Shown here piece after piece: positions 7,453 through 14,724 of a DNA stretch of 36,928 nucleotides. Origin of the DNA: a virus; the IMG/VR virus record IMGVR_UViG_3300015189_000034, positions 1-36,928 of that record; one strand, written 5' to 3'. How positions within the stretch are numbered: position 1 is the stretch's first letter; each line of letters starts with the position of its first letter. The notes under the pieces are model-generated. The model was not told the origin of the DNA. It searched no databases and saw only the letters and a program-made list of their open reading frames with translations. Position numbers and translations under genes: made by a program.

Positions 7453-8870
7453 TGGGCGCCGGGCAGATCGTCGAGGTCGATCCGTCGACATTGACGATCG
7501 CGCTGAACGTGCGCGCCGACGCGAAACTCGACAAGGAGTTCGTCGCGTCGATCAAGGAGCTCGGGGTCCTGCAGCCGCCGATGGTCACCGCGGCCGAGGG
7601 CGGAGGGTACGACGTCGTCCTCGGGCAGCGGCGCACCCTCGCCGCGGTCGAAGCCGGGTTGAAGAGTATCCCGGTGTACCTGGTGGACAAGCACGAGGCC
7701 GAGGCCGCTCGCGTAATCGACCAGCTGACCGAGAACGAGCAGCGCCAGTCGCTGAGCGAGGTCGACCGCATGCGCGGCTACAAGGAGCTGTCGCTGTTCG
7801 GCATCTCGCCCGCGCAGATCGCAAAGCGCACGGCCACCCCCCGAGGCCAGGTCGACGCAGCACTTGCTGTGGCCGACAGCGATGTCGCGACCGCGGCGCT
7901 CGAGCAGTTCGAGATCACGCTCGACCAGGCCGCTGTCATCGTGGAGTTCGCCGACGATGCGGCCGCGGTGGAGAAGCTGCGGGGAACGGCCGAGTCGGAC
8001 CCGAGGCAGTTCGAGCACGTGGTCGCGGACCTGCGCAAGAAGCGGGAGCATGCCGCCGAGCGAGCGCGCCTCGAAGCGGAGTTCGCCGCAGCCGGCGTCA
8101 CGGTCCTCAAGTACTCGACGTACCGGCATGAGTACGCGGCCGGGTTCGTCAACGTCGCGAAGTTCGGCAAGCCGGGAGCACCAGAGGAACCGGCGAGCGC
8201 CGACGACGTCGCAGACAAGGCCCTGCTCGGTGCGCGTGCGCTGCAGGACTGGGTGAACGGCGGCTATGTGATCGTTCCGCAGTACTTCGTCGCGGACGGG
8301 GGCGAGCACGGTCTGCCGAAGAGGGAGTACGCGAACGGCCTCGGGAGTGCGGTCGCCGAGACGAAGGAAGAAAAGGCTGCCCGCCTCGCGGATGAGGCGA
8401 AACGGAAGCAGGAGCAGCAGGAGCGGGAGGCCCGCATCGCTGCAGCCAACGCGGCGCGCGAGGTCCGCTCCGCCTGGTTGAAGACCGACCTTCTGCAGCG
8501 TGCGAAGTTGCCGGACTACACAGCCCTGCTGGCGGTGCAGCTCACCTGGAACGGGATCAACACCTACGACGAGAACATCGACGAAGACACCCTCGCGCTC
8601 GCCGGCATCCCCGAGGTCGCAGATGGCGCCGATGAGATCGACCTCGGCGAATACGTTCGCGAGCACCTGGCAGCGCGTCCGACGCTCGTGCCGCGGTGGA
8701 TCCTCGCGGCACTGATCGAGTCCTGCGAGGGCGACATGAACAGCTACCGCGCGCCCGAGTCGACGTGGGCGAAGACCTACCTCGAGCAGCTTGAGGCGTG
8801 GGGCTACGGGCTCAGTGACTACGAGCGTGCGCTGACCGTCATCCAGGATGCCGAGGGCGAAGCCGCGTGA
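7452..8870 (+). CDS. ParB/Srx-domain protein
   Basis: 472 residues; start overlaps the preceding stop by one base. The N-terminal 110 residues follow ParB: a LNVR segment, LDKEFVASIKELGVLQPPMV, then GQRRTLAA (58-65, matching the G.RR..A box) and TENEQRQSLSEVDR (93-106). A helix-turn-helix-like stretch around GISPAQIAKRT follows. The long C-terminal part (about 190-470) is unfamiliar. In phages such proteins are annotated as ParB-like nucleases or DNA-binding partners of methyltransferases; the adenine methyltransferase directly downstream fits that pairing. No ParA is seen, so plasmid-type partition is not supported. Confidence 0.82.
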   Translation: MGAGQIVEVDPSTLTIALNVRADAKLDKEFVASIKELGVLQPPMVTAAEGGGYDVVLGQRRTLAAVEAGLKSIPVYLVDKHEAEAARVIDQLTENEQRQSLSEVDRMRGYKELSLFGISPAQIAKRTATPRGQVDAALAVADSDVATAALEQFEITLDQAAVIVEFADDAAAVEKLRGTAESDPRQFEHVVADLRKKREHAAERARLEAEFAAAGVTVLKYSTYRHEYAAGFVNVAKFGKPGAPEEPASADDVADKALLGARALQDWVNGGYVIVPQYFVADGGEHGLPKREYANGLGSAVAETKEEKAARLADEAKRKQEQQEREARIAAANAAREVRSAWLKTDLLQRAKLPDYTALLAVQLTWNGINTYDENIDEDTLALAGIPEVADGADEIDLGEYVREHLAARPTLVPRWILAALIESCEGDMNSYRAPESTWAKTYLEQLEAWGYGLSDYERALTVIQDAEGEAA

Positions 8871-9394
8871 GTCTCGTCGGATTCAAAGCACAGAATCACC
8901 CGCAGCAGCATCGCTTGCGCGGTGCCTCTGACGACGTCGATGACCGTGCGACGGATCCGAAGTTCTTCGCGGAATGGGATCAGAGGTTCGGCCCGTTCAC
9001 GCTCGACGTTGCAGCATCACGGCACAACGCCAAGGTCGAGCGGTTCTTCACCCGCCGTGACGATGGGCTGCAGCAGAGGTGGGCCGGTGAGCGGGTCTGG
9101 TGCAACCCGCCGTACTCGGACATCTACCCGTGGGTGGAGAAGGCGTGGATTGAGCACCCGTCGACGCGCGGGATCGTGATGCTGCTGCCGGCGAACCGGA
9201 CTGAGCAGCGCTGGTGGCAGGAGCTGATCGAGCCACACCGCGATTCGTTCGGGGGGGTGCTCCGTGTCGAGTTCCTCCCCGGCCGGCTGCGGTTTCTGCG
9301 ACGAGGGCAAACCGTGATCGGGCCGAACGAGCGCCCGCCTTTCGGCTGCTGCCTCGTCATCTGGACCGACCCGACGGGACGGTCTGACGCATGA
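8867..9394 (+). CDS. Phage Dam-type DNA N6-adenine methyltransferase
   Basis: 175 residues from a GTG overlapping the ParB-like stop (GTGA). The FTLDVAAS motif (44-51) and NPPYS (80-84, the DPPY-class catalytic motif) match the short phage Dam family (Pfam DNA N-6-adenine-methyltransferase). The C-terminal GCCLVIW strand is also typical. It should transfer a methyl group from S-adenosylmethionine to adenine; the target site cannot be read from sequence. GATC is abundant in this window, so if GATC is the target, protection from host restriction is a reasonable role (inference). Confidence 0.88.
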   Translation: MSLVGFKAQNHPQQHRLRGASDDVDDRATDPKFFAEWDQRFGPFTLDVAASRHNAKVERFFTRRDDGLQQRWAGERVWCNPPYSDIYPWVEKAWIEHPSTRGIVMLLPANRTEQRWWQELIEPHRDSFGGVLRVEFLPGRLRFLRRGQTVIGPNERPPFGCCLVIWTDPTGRSDA

Positions 9395-9990
9395 GCTGCC
9401 GCCTCTGCCCCCGTGAAGACATCACCGCAAGGGACCTCTGCAACGCCCACTACCAGTCCGAGAAGGATGCCGGGCGCATCCACCTGTACCCGGCGAAGCA
9501 ACGGGTCAGAGTTCAGCGCGCTGTGGACGGGCTGTGCCCGACCGAACACTCTCACGACGGCACTCACACCTGCTACAACGCCCACGGATGCCGCTGCACC
9601 CCGTGCAGGACCGCGAAAGCGTCGAGACGAGCCGGGTACGACCGGGAGGACCGCCGCCGGCACGGTCGGGACGTGTGGATCCGCGCGACGGGGACCATGC
9701 GACGGCTCCAAGCGCTCGCCGTGATGGGGTGGTCGACGCAGGCGATCGCCGAACGCATCGGCTCTCACTATCGGCCTCTGCAGAAGATCCGTGGCGGGGA
9801 GCGGCGGTCCGTTCGTACCTCGACGGCGCTCCGTGTCGCCACGGTATTCGAAGCCCTGTGCATGACCTACCGTCGCGGCCACGACGGCAACATCACCATC
9901 CACGCAGCCCGTCGTCATGGGTGGTTGCCGCCTCTCGCGTGGGATGACATCGACCGGGATAAGCAGCCGCGAATGCGAGGCGCCGCATGA
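9391..9990 (+). CDS. Actinophage zinc-knuckle and helix-turn-helix DNA-binding protein
   Basis: 199 residues, ATGA overlap at its start. N-terminal C-x2-C...C-x2-H (C3, C6, C17, H20), then a second Cys cluster with HDGTHTCYNAHGCRCTPC (about 55-72) followed by a basic YDREDRRR stretch. The second half has a helix-turn-helix-like segment (GWSTQAIAERIG) and an RGGERRSVRTSTALRV segment, ending in a HGWLPPLAWDDID motif. This composition is widespread in actinophages as a putative DNA-binding protein. Likely a regulator or DNA-binding accessory; target unknown. Confidence 0.75.
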   Translation: MSCRLCPREDITARDLCNAHYQSEKDAGRIHLYPAKQRVRVQRAVDGLCPTEHSHDGTHTCYNAHGCRCTPCRTAKASRRAGYDREDRRRHGRDVWIRATGTMRRLQALAVMGWSTQAIAERIGSHYRPLQKIRGGERRSVRTSTALRVATVFEALCMTYRRGHDGNITIHAARRHGWLPPLAWDDIDRDKQPRMRGAA

Positions 9991-10166
9991 GCGGGTTCCA
10001 CCTGTGGTGGCGGGACGACGCTGACGGTTACGTGAGGTCGTTCGCTGGGAAGCGAGCGAGCCGCGAGCCGGTAGCGACCCTTGCTGAGGCTGAAGAGCTG
10101 CGGCGGGCAATGCCGAATGGTGTGCACATCGACATCCGGCCCGCGACTGAGGACGGTGCAGCGTGA
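9987..10166 (+). CDS. Small hypothetical protein (59 aa)
   Basis: 59 residues beginning MSGFHLWWRD. It sits exactly between two genes with four-base overlaps on each side (ATGA in, GTGA out), which is the main support. A Trp-rich beta-like start is followed by an Ala/Glu helix (LAEAEELRRAM). No family recognised. Confidence 0.65.
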   Translation: MSGFHLWWRDDADGYVRSFAGKRASREPVATLAEAEELRRAMPNGVHIDIRPATEDGAA

Positions 10167-10591
10167 TCGCGCAGCGGGCGCCGAAGCAGACATCAGGTGA
10201 TGAGCGTCGTGCTCGCGCGATCGTGAACGAGCGTGACGAGGGTCGCTGTGTCCGCTGTCGCCGGGTGGGTCGGGGGACGCATTGGGATCACCGGCAGAAC
10301 CGGTCGCAGTTGGGTCGGTGGGAGGCGGCGAACGGGCAACTGCTGTGTGGGCCGTCGACGGGTGATCCGGGCTGCCACGAGTGGAAGACGAAGAACGGTC
10401 GTGCGGCCGCTTTGGAGGGGTGGGCGGTGCCTGCGGATGAGGACCCGCACACGTACCCGGCTCGCCGGTGGGCGGTGGGGAAGTACGGGGTGCTGCACCT
10501 GATCTGGGTGCTCTACAACAACGCGGGCTCCTGGGTGGAGATCACGGATGAGGAAGCGCGGGAGCGCATCGAGAAGGGACGGGCGGCCTGA
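10163..10591 (+). CDS. HNH-like endonuclease
   Basis: 142 residues from a GTG in a GTGA overlap. RDEGRCVRC (24-32) gives a first Cys pair; HWDHRQNRSQLGRW, NGQLLCG and GCHEWKTKNGRAA follow the order of an HNH/beta-beta-alpha-metal site as in phage proteins of the HHR...LC..GCH type. It would cut or nick DNA. It could be a homing nuclease or a packaging or recombination helper; the context of small zinc proteins does not decide this. Confidence 0.75.
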   Translation: MIAQRAPKQTSGDERRARAIVNERDEGRCVRCRRVGRGTHWDHRQNRSQLGRWEAANGQLLCGPSTGDPGCHEWKTKNGRAAALEGWAVPADEDPHTYPARRWAVGKYGVLHLIWVLYNNAGSWVEITDEEARERIEKGRAA

Positions 10592-10806
10592 TGGGTGCGT
10601 TCAAGGCGAAGTACTCAGGCCGGTGTGCAGCGAACTGCGGCGAGCCGATCGAAGAGGGCGACCAGGTCATCCACGTCGACGACGAGGTCGTGCACGTGGG
10701 CTGCGAGGACACCGCGCGGATCCGGTCGCTCGAGAGCGAGAAGACCCGCGTGGTGTGTGAGAACTGCTGGCTGTTGAAGCCCTGTCCTTGTTTGGACGGT
10801 CAGTGA
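10591..10806 (+). CDS. Small zinc-ribbon-like protein
   Basis: 71 residues; overlaps both neighbours by one base (TGATG). The pattern FKAKYSGRCAANCGEPIEEGD is followed by V.HV.CE and C..C...PCPC at the end, giving seven Cys plus His. This resembles small actinophage zinc-binding proteins with an A.Y.G.C..C...I..GD layout. No catalytic signature. Probably a DNA- or protein-binding adaptor. Confidence 0.7.
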   Translation: MGAFKAKYSGRCAANCGEPIEEGDQVIHVDDEVVHVGCEDTARIRSLESEKTRVVCENCWLLKPCPCLDGQ

Positions 10807-11369
10807 TGACTGCGGCATGTGAGCGTGAGGGCTGCGCCGTTCCGGTGAAGCGCGCTGGGCGGTGGTTCTGCTCCAACAGGTGCGCGCGGCTCAGCGACGA
10901 CTACGCAGGCCGCACGACGCCGATTGCAGAACGGTACTGGGCTCTCGTTGACGTTCGGGGTGCGGACGAGTGTTGGCCGTGGCTTGGCGCGACCGCGAAG
11001 GGCTATGGCTTTCTGAGCCGCGGCGGCCGTGCTGGGCCGAACGTCCCCGCGCATGTCGTCGCCTTCGAGATCGAGCACGGTCGGGCCCCGTCTGGGGTTG
11101 TCGACCATGAGTGTCACAACGCCGATCTGACATGCGAGGGCGGGGTTACGTGCCCGCACCGCCTCTGCCAGAACCCTGTGCATCTGGCTGAGAAGACGCA
11201 GCGCGAGAACCTGCTCGCCTCTTCGCTGACTGAGACCTCGAAGAACGTAGCGAAGAGCTCGTGCCCGGAAGGTCACCCGCTCGACGGTCGAACGACTACC
11301 GGTCGCTACTGCAAGACGTGCAAGCGCGCTTCTCAGGCTCGGCGAGACGCAACACGACGGCCCGTGTGA
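10806..11369 (+). CDS. HNH homing-type endonuclease
   Basis: Start at the ATG overlapping the preceding stop (TGATG), giving 187 residues; an in-frame ATG at 10788 is also possible. N-terminal zinc-finger-like Cys residues (CEREGC, CSNRC) are followed by an HNH_3-type core: CWPWLGATAKGYG, AHVVAFEIEHG, VVDHECHN, and CQNPVHLAEKTQRENLLAS. The C-terminus has a further SCPEGHPL...YCKTCK zinc ribbon. This arrangement is that of free-standing or intron-type homing nucleases. It sits in a coding cluster without an obvious intron, so it is probably free-standing. Confidence 0.85.
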   Translation: MTAACEREGCAVPVKRAGRWFCSNRCARLSDDYAGRTTPIAERYWALVDVRGADECWPWLGATAKGYGFLSRGGRAGPNVPAHVVAFEIEHGRAPSGVVDHECHNADLTCEGGVTCPHRLCQNPVHLAEKTQRENLLASSLTETSKNVAKSSCPEGHPLDGRTTTGRYCKTCKRASQARRDATRRPV

Positions 11370-11392
11370 TGACGGGCAGTGAGGAAGAGACG

Positions 11393-11728
11393 ATGACCGA
11401 TCACAAGCATGTGCCGGCGTGTTCGGTGCCAGGGGCGGATACGTGCCCTGAGCATCACGAGGCGGCGCGGCAGGAACGCATCCGGACGATGTTCGCGGAG
11501 TCTCTGGCGTCGTTCCTGGATGACGAGCAGGGGATCGCGGAAGCGACCGAGGTGACGGAGGCGGATCAGCGGGTCGCGGATCGGCTGTTGGCGTCGCCGG
11601 CGATCGCGTTGGTGAAGGCTGCTGCTCTCGACGAGGCGTACGGCATAGCGTGCAAGCGGGGACTGTATGAGACGGGGATCGACTTGTTGGCGCGGGCTGC
11701 GGAGTACGAAGCGGAGGCCGCACGATGA
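11393..11728 (+). CDS. Hypothetical protein
   Basis: 111 residues from ATG 11393, chosen for the clear ribosome site GAGGAAGAG just upstream. An in-frame ATG at 11369 overlapping the preceding stop would add eight residues and is a reasonable alternative. The N-terminus has HKHVPAC, GADTCPEHH, a Cys/His group that may bind metal. The rest is helical and Glu/Ala-rich. No family recognised. The end overlaps the next start (ATGA). Confidence 0.7.
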   Translation: MTDHKHVPACSVPGADTCPEHHEAARQERIRTMFAESLASFLDDEQGIAEATEVTEADQRVADRLLASPAIALVKAAALDEAYGIACKRGLYETGIDLLARAAEYEAEAAR

Positions 11729-12144
11729 GCGACCTGGACCTCGACGCCATCGCCGAGCGGGCGACTCTGTGTCAGGCCGAGCGGGAGCAGTCCTACGGGA
11801 TGGACTCGTGGGAAGACGCGCTCAGCGAGTCGCAGCTCGACGTCGAGCCGTTGATCGCGGAGGTGAGGCGTCTCCGGGAGGTCGAGGCAGCGCGCCTCCG
11901 TGACGCTGCGCATCCGGAGTTCGTCCCGGAGGCGGTGATGGATGCCGCGTTCGCATCTCAGGCGGAGTGGTGGTCGCCCGGCGATGACAACCGGCATCCG
12001 GCAATCCAGATCGACCACACCGGCACGTATCAGCGCACGTTGGTCGTCGCCACGTTGATCGAGTCGGTAGCGGATGCCGTGTATCGGGCAACGCGCGCGA
12101 GCGACGCAGCTCAACTGCCATCAGATGTTGGAGGCGAAGAGTGA
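11725..12144 (+). CDS. Hypothetical protein
   Basis: 139 residues. The N-terminal half (LDAIAERATLC, LIAEVRRLREVEAARLR) is helical, resembling the ead/Ea22-like start common in phage proteins, though that likeness is weak. The C-terminal half contains WWSPGDD and VVATLIESVADAVYRATR. Function unknown. It is coupled on both sides by four-base overlaps (ATGA in, GTGA out). Confidence 0.7.
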   Translation: MSDLDLDAIAERATLCQAEREQSYGMDSWEDALSESQLDVEPLIAEVRRLREVEAARLRDAAHPEFVPEAVMDAAFASQAEWWSPGDDNRHPAIQIDHTGTYQRTLVVATLIESVADAVYRATRASDAAQLPSDVGGEE

Positions 12145-12479
12145 AGCGCACCAACGAGTTGCAGGGCCAGCGCGGCCCCGACCTCGACTACATGGAGAAC
12201 TTCTCGATGCGGCAGGACCCTCCGGGTACGTTCCGCAAGATCACCAACTTCCCACCGTCAGCGGTGGGCGCGACGAACCTCACGGGCGGGCTCTGGTTCG
12301 TCATCACGCCGAATGGGCTGGTGGGCAACCTCGGCAACCACACAGTGCGGGAGGAAGACGACGGCTCGATCTCCGTGAAGCCTGGCGACGGGTCGAGCAA
12401 CAGCATCCTCGTCAACGGCGGGGACCGCGGAACCTGGCATGGATACATCACCCGCGGACTCTGGTGGTCCCTCGCATGA
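12141..12479 (+). CDS. Hypothetical protein with WHGYIT C-terminal motif
   Basis: 112 residues from a GTG (GTGA overlap). The second half runs GGLWFVITPNGLVGNLGNHT, then SISVKPGDGSSNSILVNGG, then WHGYITRGLWWS. This order (fold start, SI/PS segment, WHG(Y/F) end) recalls phage proteins assigned to DUF6527, but the Cys motifs of that family are missing, so the assignment is tentative. The product is beta-rich, with no membrane segment. It ends in an ATGA overlap with a small ORF. Confidence 0.65.
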   Translation: MKRTNELQGQRGPDLDYMENFSMRQDPPGTFRKITNFPPSAVGATNLTGGLWFVITPNGLVGNLGNHTVREEDDGSISVKPGDGSSNSILVNGGDRGTWHGYITRGLWWSLA

Positions 12480-12634
12480 ATCGCCGAGCCCGCATCGTCC
12501 TCCGGCTGCGCGAGCGAGCACTGCTCGATCAGATGCGCGTCGCGGCCTTCGGCGACCATGAGTGCCGCCCGTTCGCCGTGGCATTAGAACAGGGTCATGT
12601 CCTTGATTCGGACGATTCAAGGGTGCAGCAGTGA
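12476..12634 (+). CDS. Small hypothetical protein (52 aa)
   Basis: 52 residues beginning MNRRARIVLRLRERALLDQM. Four-base overlaps on both sides (ATGA in, GTGA out) are the main support. The N-terminus is strongly basic and helical, the C-terminus acidic (DSDDS). No family recognised; could be a DNA-binding peptide. Confidence 0.55.
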   Translation: MNRRARIVLRLRERALLDQMRVAAFGDHECRPFAVALEQGHVLDSDDSRVQQ

Positions 12635-12996
12635 GGGCGCCGAAGCGGGTGCAGATCCGTCGCGACGTCGCCTGGCAGGACCGTGACAACCCGGCGGTGA
12701 AGGTCGACCGGAGCACGAAGTGGGGCAACCCGTCACGCGTGCAGCACTCCGGCGATGAACGGACGGCCCGGCAGTGGGCGGTGGACTTCTTCGTCGGCTA
12801 CGTGACGACGATGCAGGGTGCCGGCCACTACGTCCACGGATCCCCACACGGAACCAACCTCGATGAGTTGCGGGGTCGCGATCTTGCTTGTTGGTGCAAA
12901 CCGACAGACCCCTGTCATGCCGATTACCTATTGGAGATTGCAAATGCGCCCCGTCGACTATTCCAAGATCACGGCGAAGATCTGCTCGAGATGTAA
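12631..12996 (+). CDS. DUF4326 protein
   Basis: 121 residues from a GTG overlapping the preceding stop. KWGNPSRV (30-37), the central Arg/Ala helix, ELRGRDLACWCKP and CHADYLLE match the DUF4326 family (KWGNP...L.G..LACWC.P..CH...L). The function of DUF4326 is unknown; the conserved Cys and His residues suggest metal or nucleotide binding. Its last 53 bases are overlapped by the start of the endonuclease VII gene in another frame, a much deeper overlap than elsewhere in this cluster. Confidence 0.85.
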   Translation: MRAPKRVQIRRDVAWQDRDNPAVKVDRSTKWGNPSRVQHSGDERTARQWAVDFFVGYVTTMQGAGHYVHGSPHGTNLDELRGRDLACWCKPTDPCHADYLLEIANAPRRLFQDHGEDLLEM

Positions 12997-13495
12997 GACG
13001 GAAAAGCCTGTGAGTGAGTTCGGGAAGTACACGGATGCCGCGCAGCCGATCAACAGGTGGCGCTATTACGCGCGGTGCCTCGACTGCTCGCGCGAAGCAT
13101 CCCGAGAGTTCGGCGCTCGCGACCGCGGTCACCGCAACGCTCGTCTAACCCGTTGGCGCAAAGAGAACCCCGCCGCCGCGTTCAAGGTCGATGAACGGAA
13201 GAGGCTCCGCGCGAAGTACGGCATCAACGTGGAACAGCGGGATGCGATGTTCGCTGCGCAAGGAGGCCGCTGTCTGATCTGCGGCGAGGTGAAGGTGCTC
13301 AGTGTCGATCACGACCACCAGACGGGTCGCGTCCGTGGCGGGCTCTGCACTCGTTGCAATGTGGCGCTCGGTCGAGTGGAGGCTGACCGTTCACGAGCCG
13401 ATCGCACGCCACTGGGCCCGGCGATGCTGGCCTACCTCTCCAACGTCCCTGACCCGATCCCGTACATGCCGATCACGGAGGAACTGGATGCCTGA
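12944..13495 (+). CDS. Endonuclease VII-type nuclease
   Basis: 183 residues from ATG 12944, chosen because GGAG lies 8 bases upstream; earlier in-frame ATGs (12818, 12917) would deepen the overlap with DUF4326. An N-terminal CSRC...CLDC zinc ribbon precedes RAKYGINVEQRDAMFAAQ, CLICG, VDHDHQTGRVRGGLC and CN..LG, the complete recombination endonuclease VII core (His-Me finger). It would resolve branched DNA, or act as a mobile homing nuclease. Its deep overlap with the gene before suggests later insertion (inference). Confidence 0.88.
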   Translation: MRPVDYSKITAKICSRCKTEKPVSEFGKYTDAAQPINRWRYYARCLDCSREASREFGARDRGHRNARLTRWRKENPAAAFKVDERKRLRAKYGINVEQRDAMFAAQGGRCLICGEVKVLSVDHDHQTGRVRGGLCTRCNVALGRVEADRSRADRTPLGPAMLAYLSNVPDPIPYMPITEELDA

Positions 13496-13679
13496 CACGT
13501 ACACCCGCGACACGGGCATCACTCGGCGGGTGATCTTCCAGGCCTGGTGCAAGCGGACGAGATGCGCATGGCGGGGCATCGACTGCGCGACGAAGTGGGA
13601 GGCGGGGGAAGACCTCGCGTTGCACGAGATCAACGCGCACGGCGGAGCACGACGGGGCGAGCAGGACGACGAGCAGTGA
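13488..13679 (+). CDS. Small C2H2-like zinc protein (63 aa)
   Basis: 63 residues from ATG 13488, which has a strong GGAGGA ribosome site and overlaps the nuclease stop by eight bases. WCKRTRCAW (C-x4-C) and later LHEINAH (H-x4-H) form a possible C2H2 zinc site, with a GEDLALHEINAHGG stretch common in small actinophage proteins. Function unknown. The stop overlaps the next GTG (GTGA). Confidence 0.68.
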   Translation: MPDTYTRDTGITRRVIFQAWCKRTRCAWRGIDCATKWEAGEDLALHEINAHGGARRGEQDDEQ

Positions 13680-13954
13680 GCGACGAGGAAGTGGAAGACA
13701 TGATCTACAGGGCATCTGCTGGCCCGCAGCTCGAGGTACTCAGGCACCACGCTGCGGGCCTCTTCGAGGTGACGCCTCGAATTGAAATTGAGGCGTCGAT
13801 GCTCGCAGAGCTCGGAGTCTCGCCTGGCGACGTTGCCCGAGCCTGTGATGCCTGGTTGAACAGTCGCCGCGTCGTGGACGACTGGGCGTATATCCGGACG
13901 GTGCTGTTCGTGCGTGAAGCCGACCGTCGCGAGCGTGAGGAAGAAGATCGATGA
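13676..13954 (+). CDS. Hypothetical protein (92 aa)
   Basis: Start at GTG 13676 in a GTGA overlap; a longer reading would run inside the previous gene. The acidic N-terminus is followed by a helical body (SMLAELGVSPGDVARACDAW) resembling a compact helix-turn-helix, and a charged C-terminus (REREEEDR). No family recognised. Its place directly before the replication initiator could indicate a partner role (inference only). Confidence 0.65.
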   Translation: MSDEEVEDMIYRASAGPQLEVLRHHAAGLFEVTPRIEIEASMLAELGVSPGDVARACDAWLNSRRVVDDWAYIRTVLFVREADRREREEEDR

Positions 13955-14724
13955 CCGCCGGCGTACCTGCTGATCTCCTGATCGGCGACGACCACATTCA
14001 GGTCAAGGCCGCGCTGGTCGCGTACCTCGGCGGAGGCAACGCGGCGCTTGTCTTCCACCGGATCAAGTACCGGACCCAGCACGTCTCTTACTCGTATCCC
14101 CGCGACGGGCTGCAGTGGTGGAAGGCCAAGGAGAAGAAGATCGGAGCCGAGGTTGGCCTCACTGAGTCGCAGGTGAACACCGCCGTGAAGAACCTGTTGA
14201 AGAGGGGCGCGATCCGTAAAGAGGCGCACTCGTATCCGGATCAGACGTGGTCGTACGCGGTGGTGATCGCCGAATCGGGAGATTCCAGGATTGGCGGTGA
14301 GCGCGGCCTCAAATCTCCCGATTCCAAGGCGGAGATTTCGGGCTTGCAAGGCGGAGATTTGCCGATTCCTCCTTTAGCTGAAGAAAGAGAAGAAGCTGAA
14401 GAAGCTCTTCTGTCCGACGCTGGCGCATCGGACAGAGTTCTGTTCCCTCGGGATTGGCGCCCCAGCCAGGCGCACATGGACAAGGCAGCGTCGCTCCACC
14501 TCGACGTGGTGCGCGAATACCAGCGGTTCCGTACCCATTCGGAGCGTCGGCACCGTCGCCTGAAGAACTGGAACGCGGGCTTCACAAACTGGCTGCGTAA
14601 ACAGGCGGAGTTCAACCAAGAGGCCCTTGGGTCGTCGGGCAAGCCGACCACAGTCGATCACGGTCGCGAAGTGGACCGCATGCTCGCCGCCGAAGAGTCG
14701 CAGCAGCTGGCGGTGACGAGGTGA
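13951..14724 (+). CDS. Replication initiator-like protein
   Basis: 257 residues. The N-terminal half (about 15-105) holds a winged-helix-like domain with KKIGAEVGLTESQVNTAVKN followed by LLKRGAIRKE, as in phage O-type and DnaD-like initiators. A low-complexity linker (about 108-150) is encoded by a repeat cluster. The C-terminal part (about 167-220) has WRPSQAHM...VVREYQRFR and LKNWNAGFTNWLRKQ, matching the DnaT/DnaD-type tail that contacts ssDNA or helicase (F...W...F..WL). Directly downstream lie a helicase-loader-like gene and DnaB, so this is a standard initiator-loader-helicase set. The internal repeats suggest the origin lies inside this gene, as in lambda O. Confidence 0.8.
   Translation: MTAGVPADLLIGDDHIQVKAALVAYLGGGNAALVFHRIKYRTQHVSYSYPRDGLQWWKAKEKKIGAEVGLTESQVNTAVKNLLKRGAIRKEAHSYPDQTWSYAVVIAESGDSRIGGERGLKSPDSKAEISGLQGGDLPIPPLAEEREEAEEALLSDAGASDRVLFPRDWRPSQAHMDKAASLHLDVVREYQRFRTHSERRHRRLKNWNAGFTNWLRKQAEFNQEALGSSGKPTTVDHGREVDRMLAAEESQQLAVTR
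14272..14410 (+). other. Candidate replication origin: iterons in initiator gene
   Basis: A 13-bp perfect inverted repeat (GAATCGGGAGATT at 14272-14284, its complement at 14312-14324) is followed by a 14-bp perfect direct repeat (CAAGGCGGAGATTT at 14325-14338 and 14347-14360, period 22 bases). Together they give four copies of GGAGATT (starts 14278, 14331 and 14353 on plus; 14312-14318 on minus). CCGATTCC also recurs 44 bases apart (14318, 14362). A purine-rich, less GC-rich tract (about 14372-14410) follows, like the AT-rich unwinding part beside iterons. Position in the initiator linker mirrors lambda ori in gene O. Function is inferred. Confidence 0.62.

Noticed and set aside
7452-8870. 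Plasmid-like partition system
   Set aside because: No ParA ATPase and no repeated parS-like sites; neighbour is a DNA methylase.
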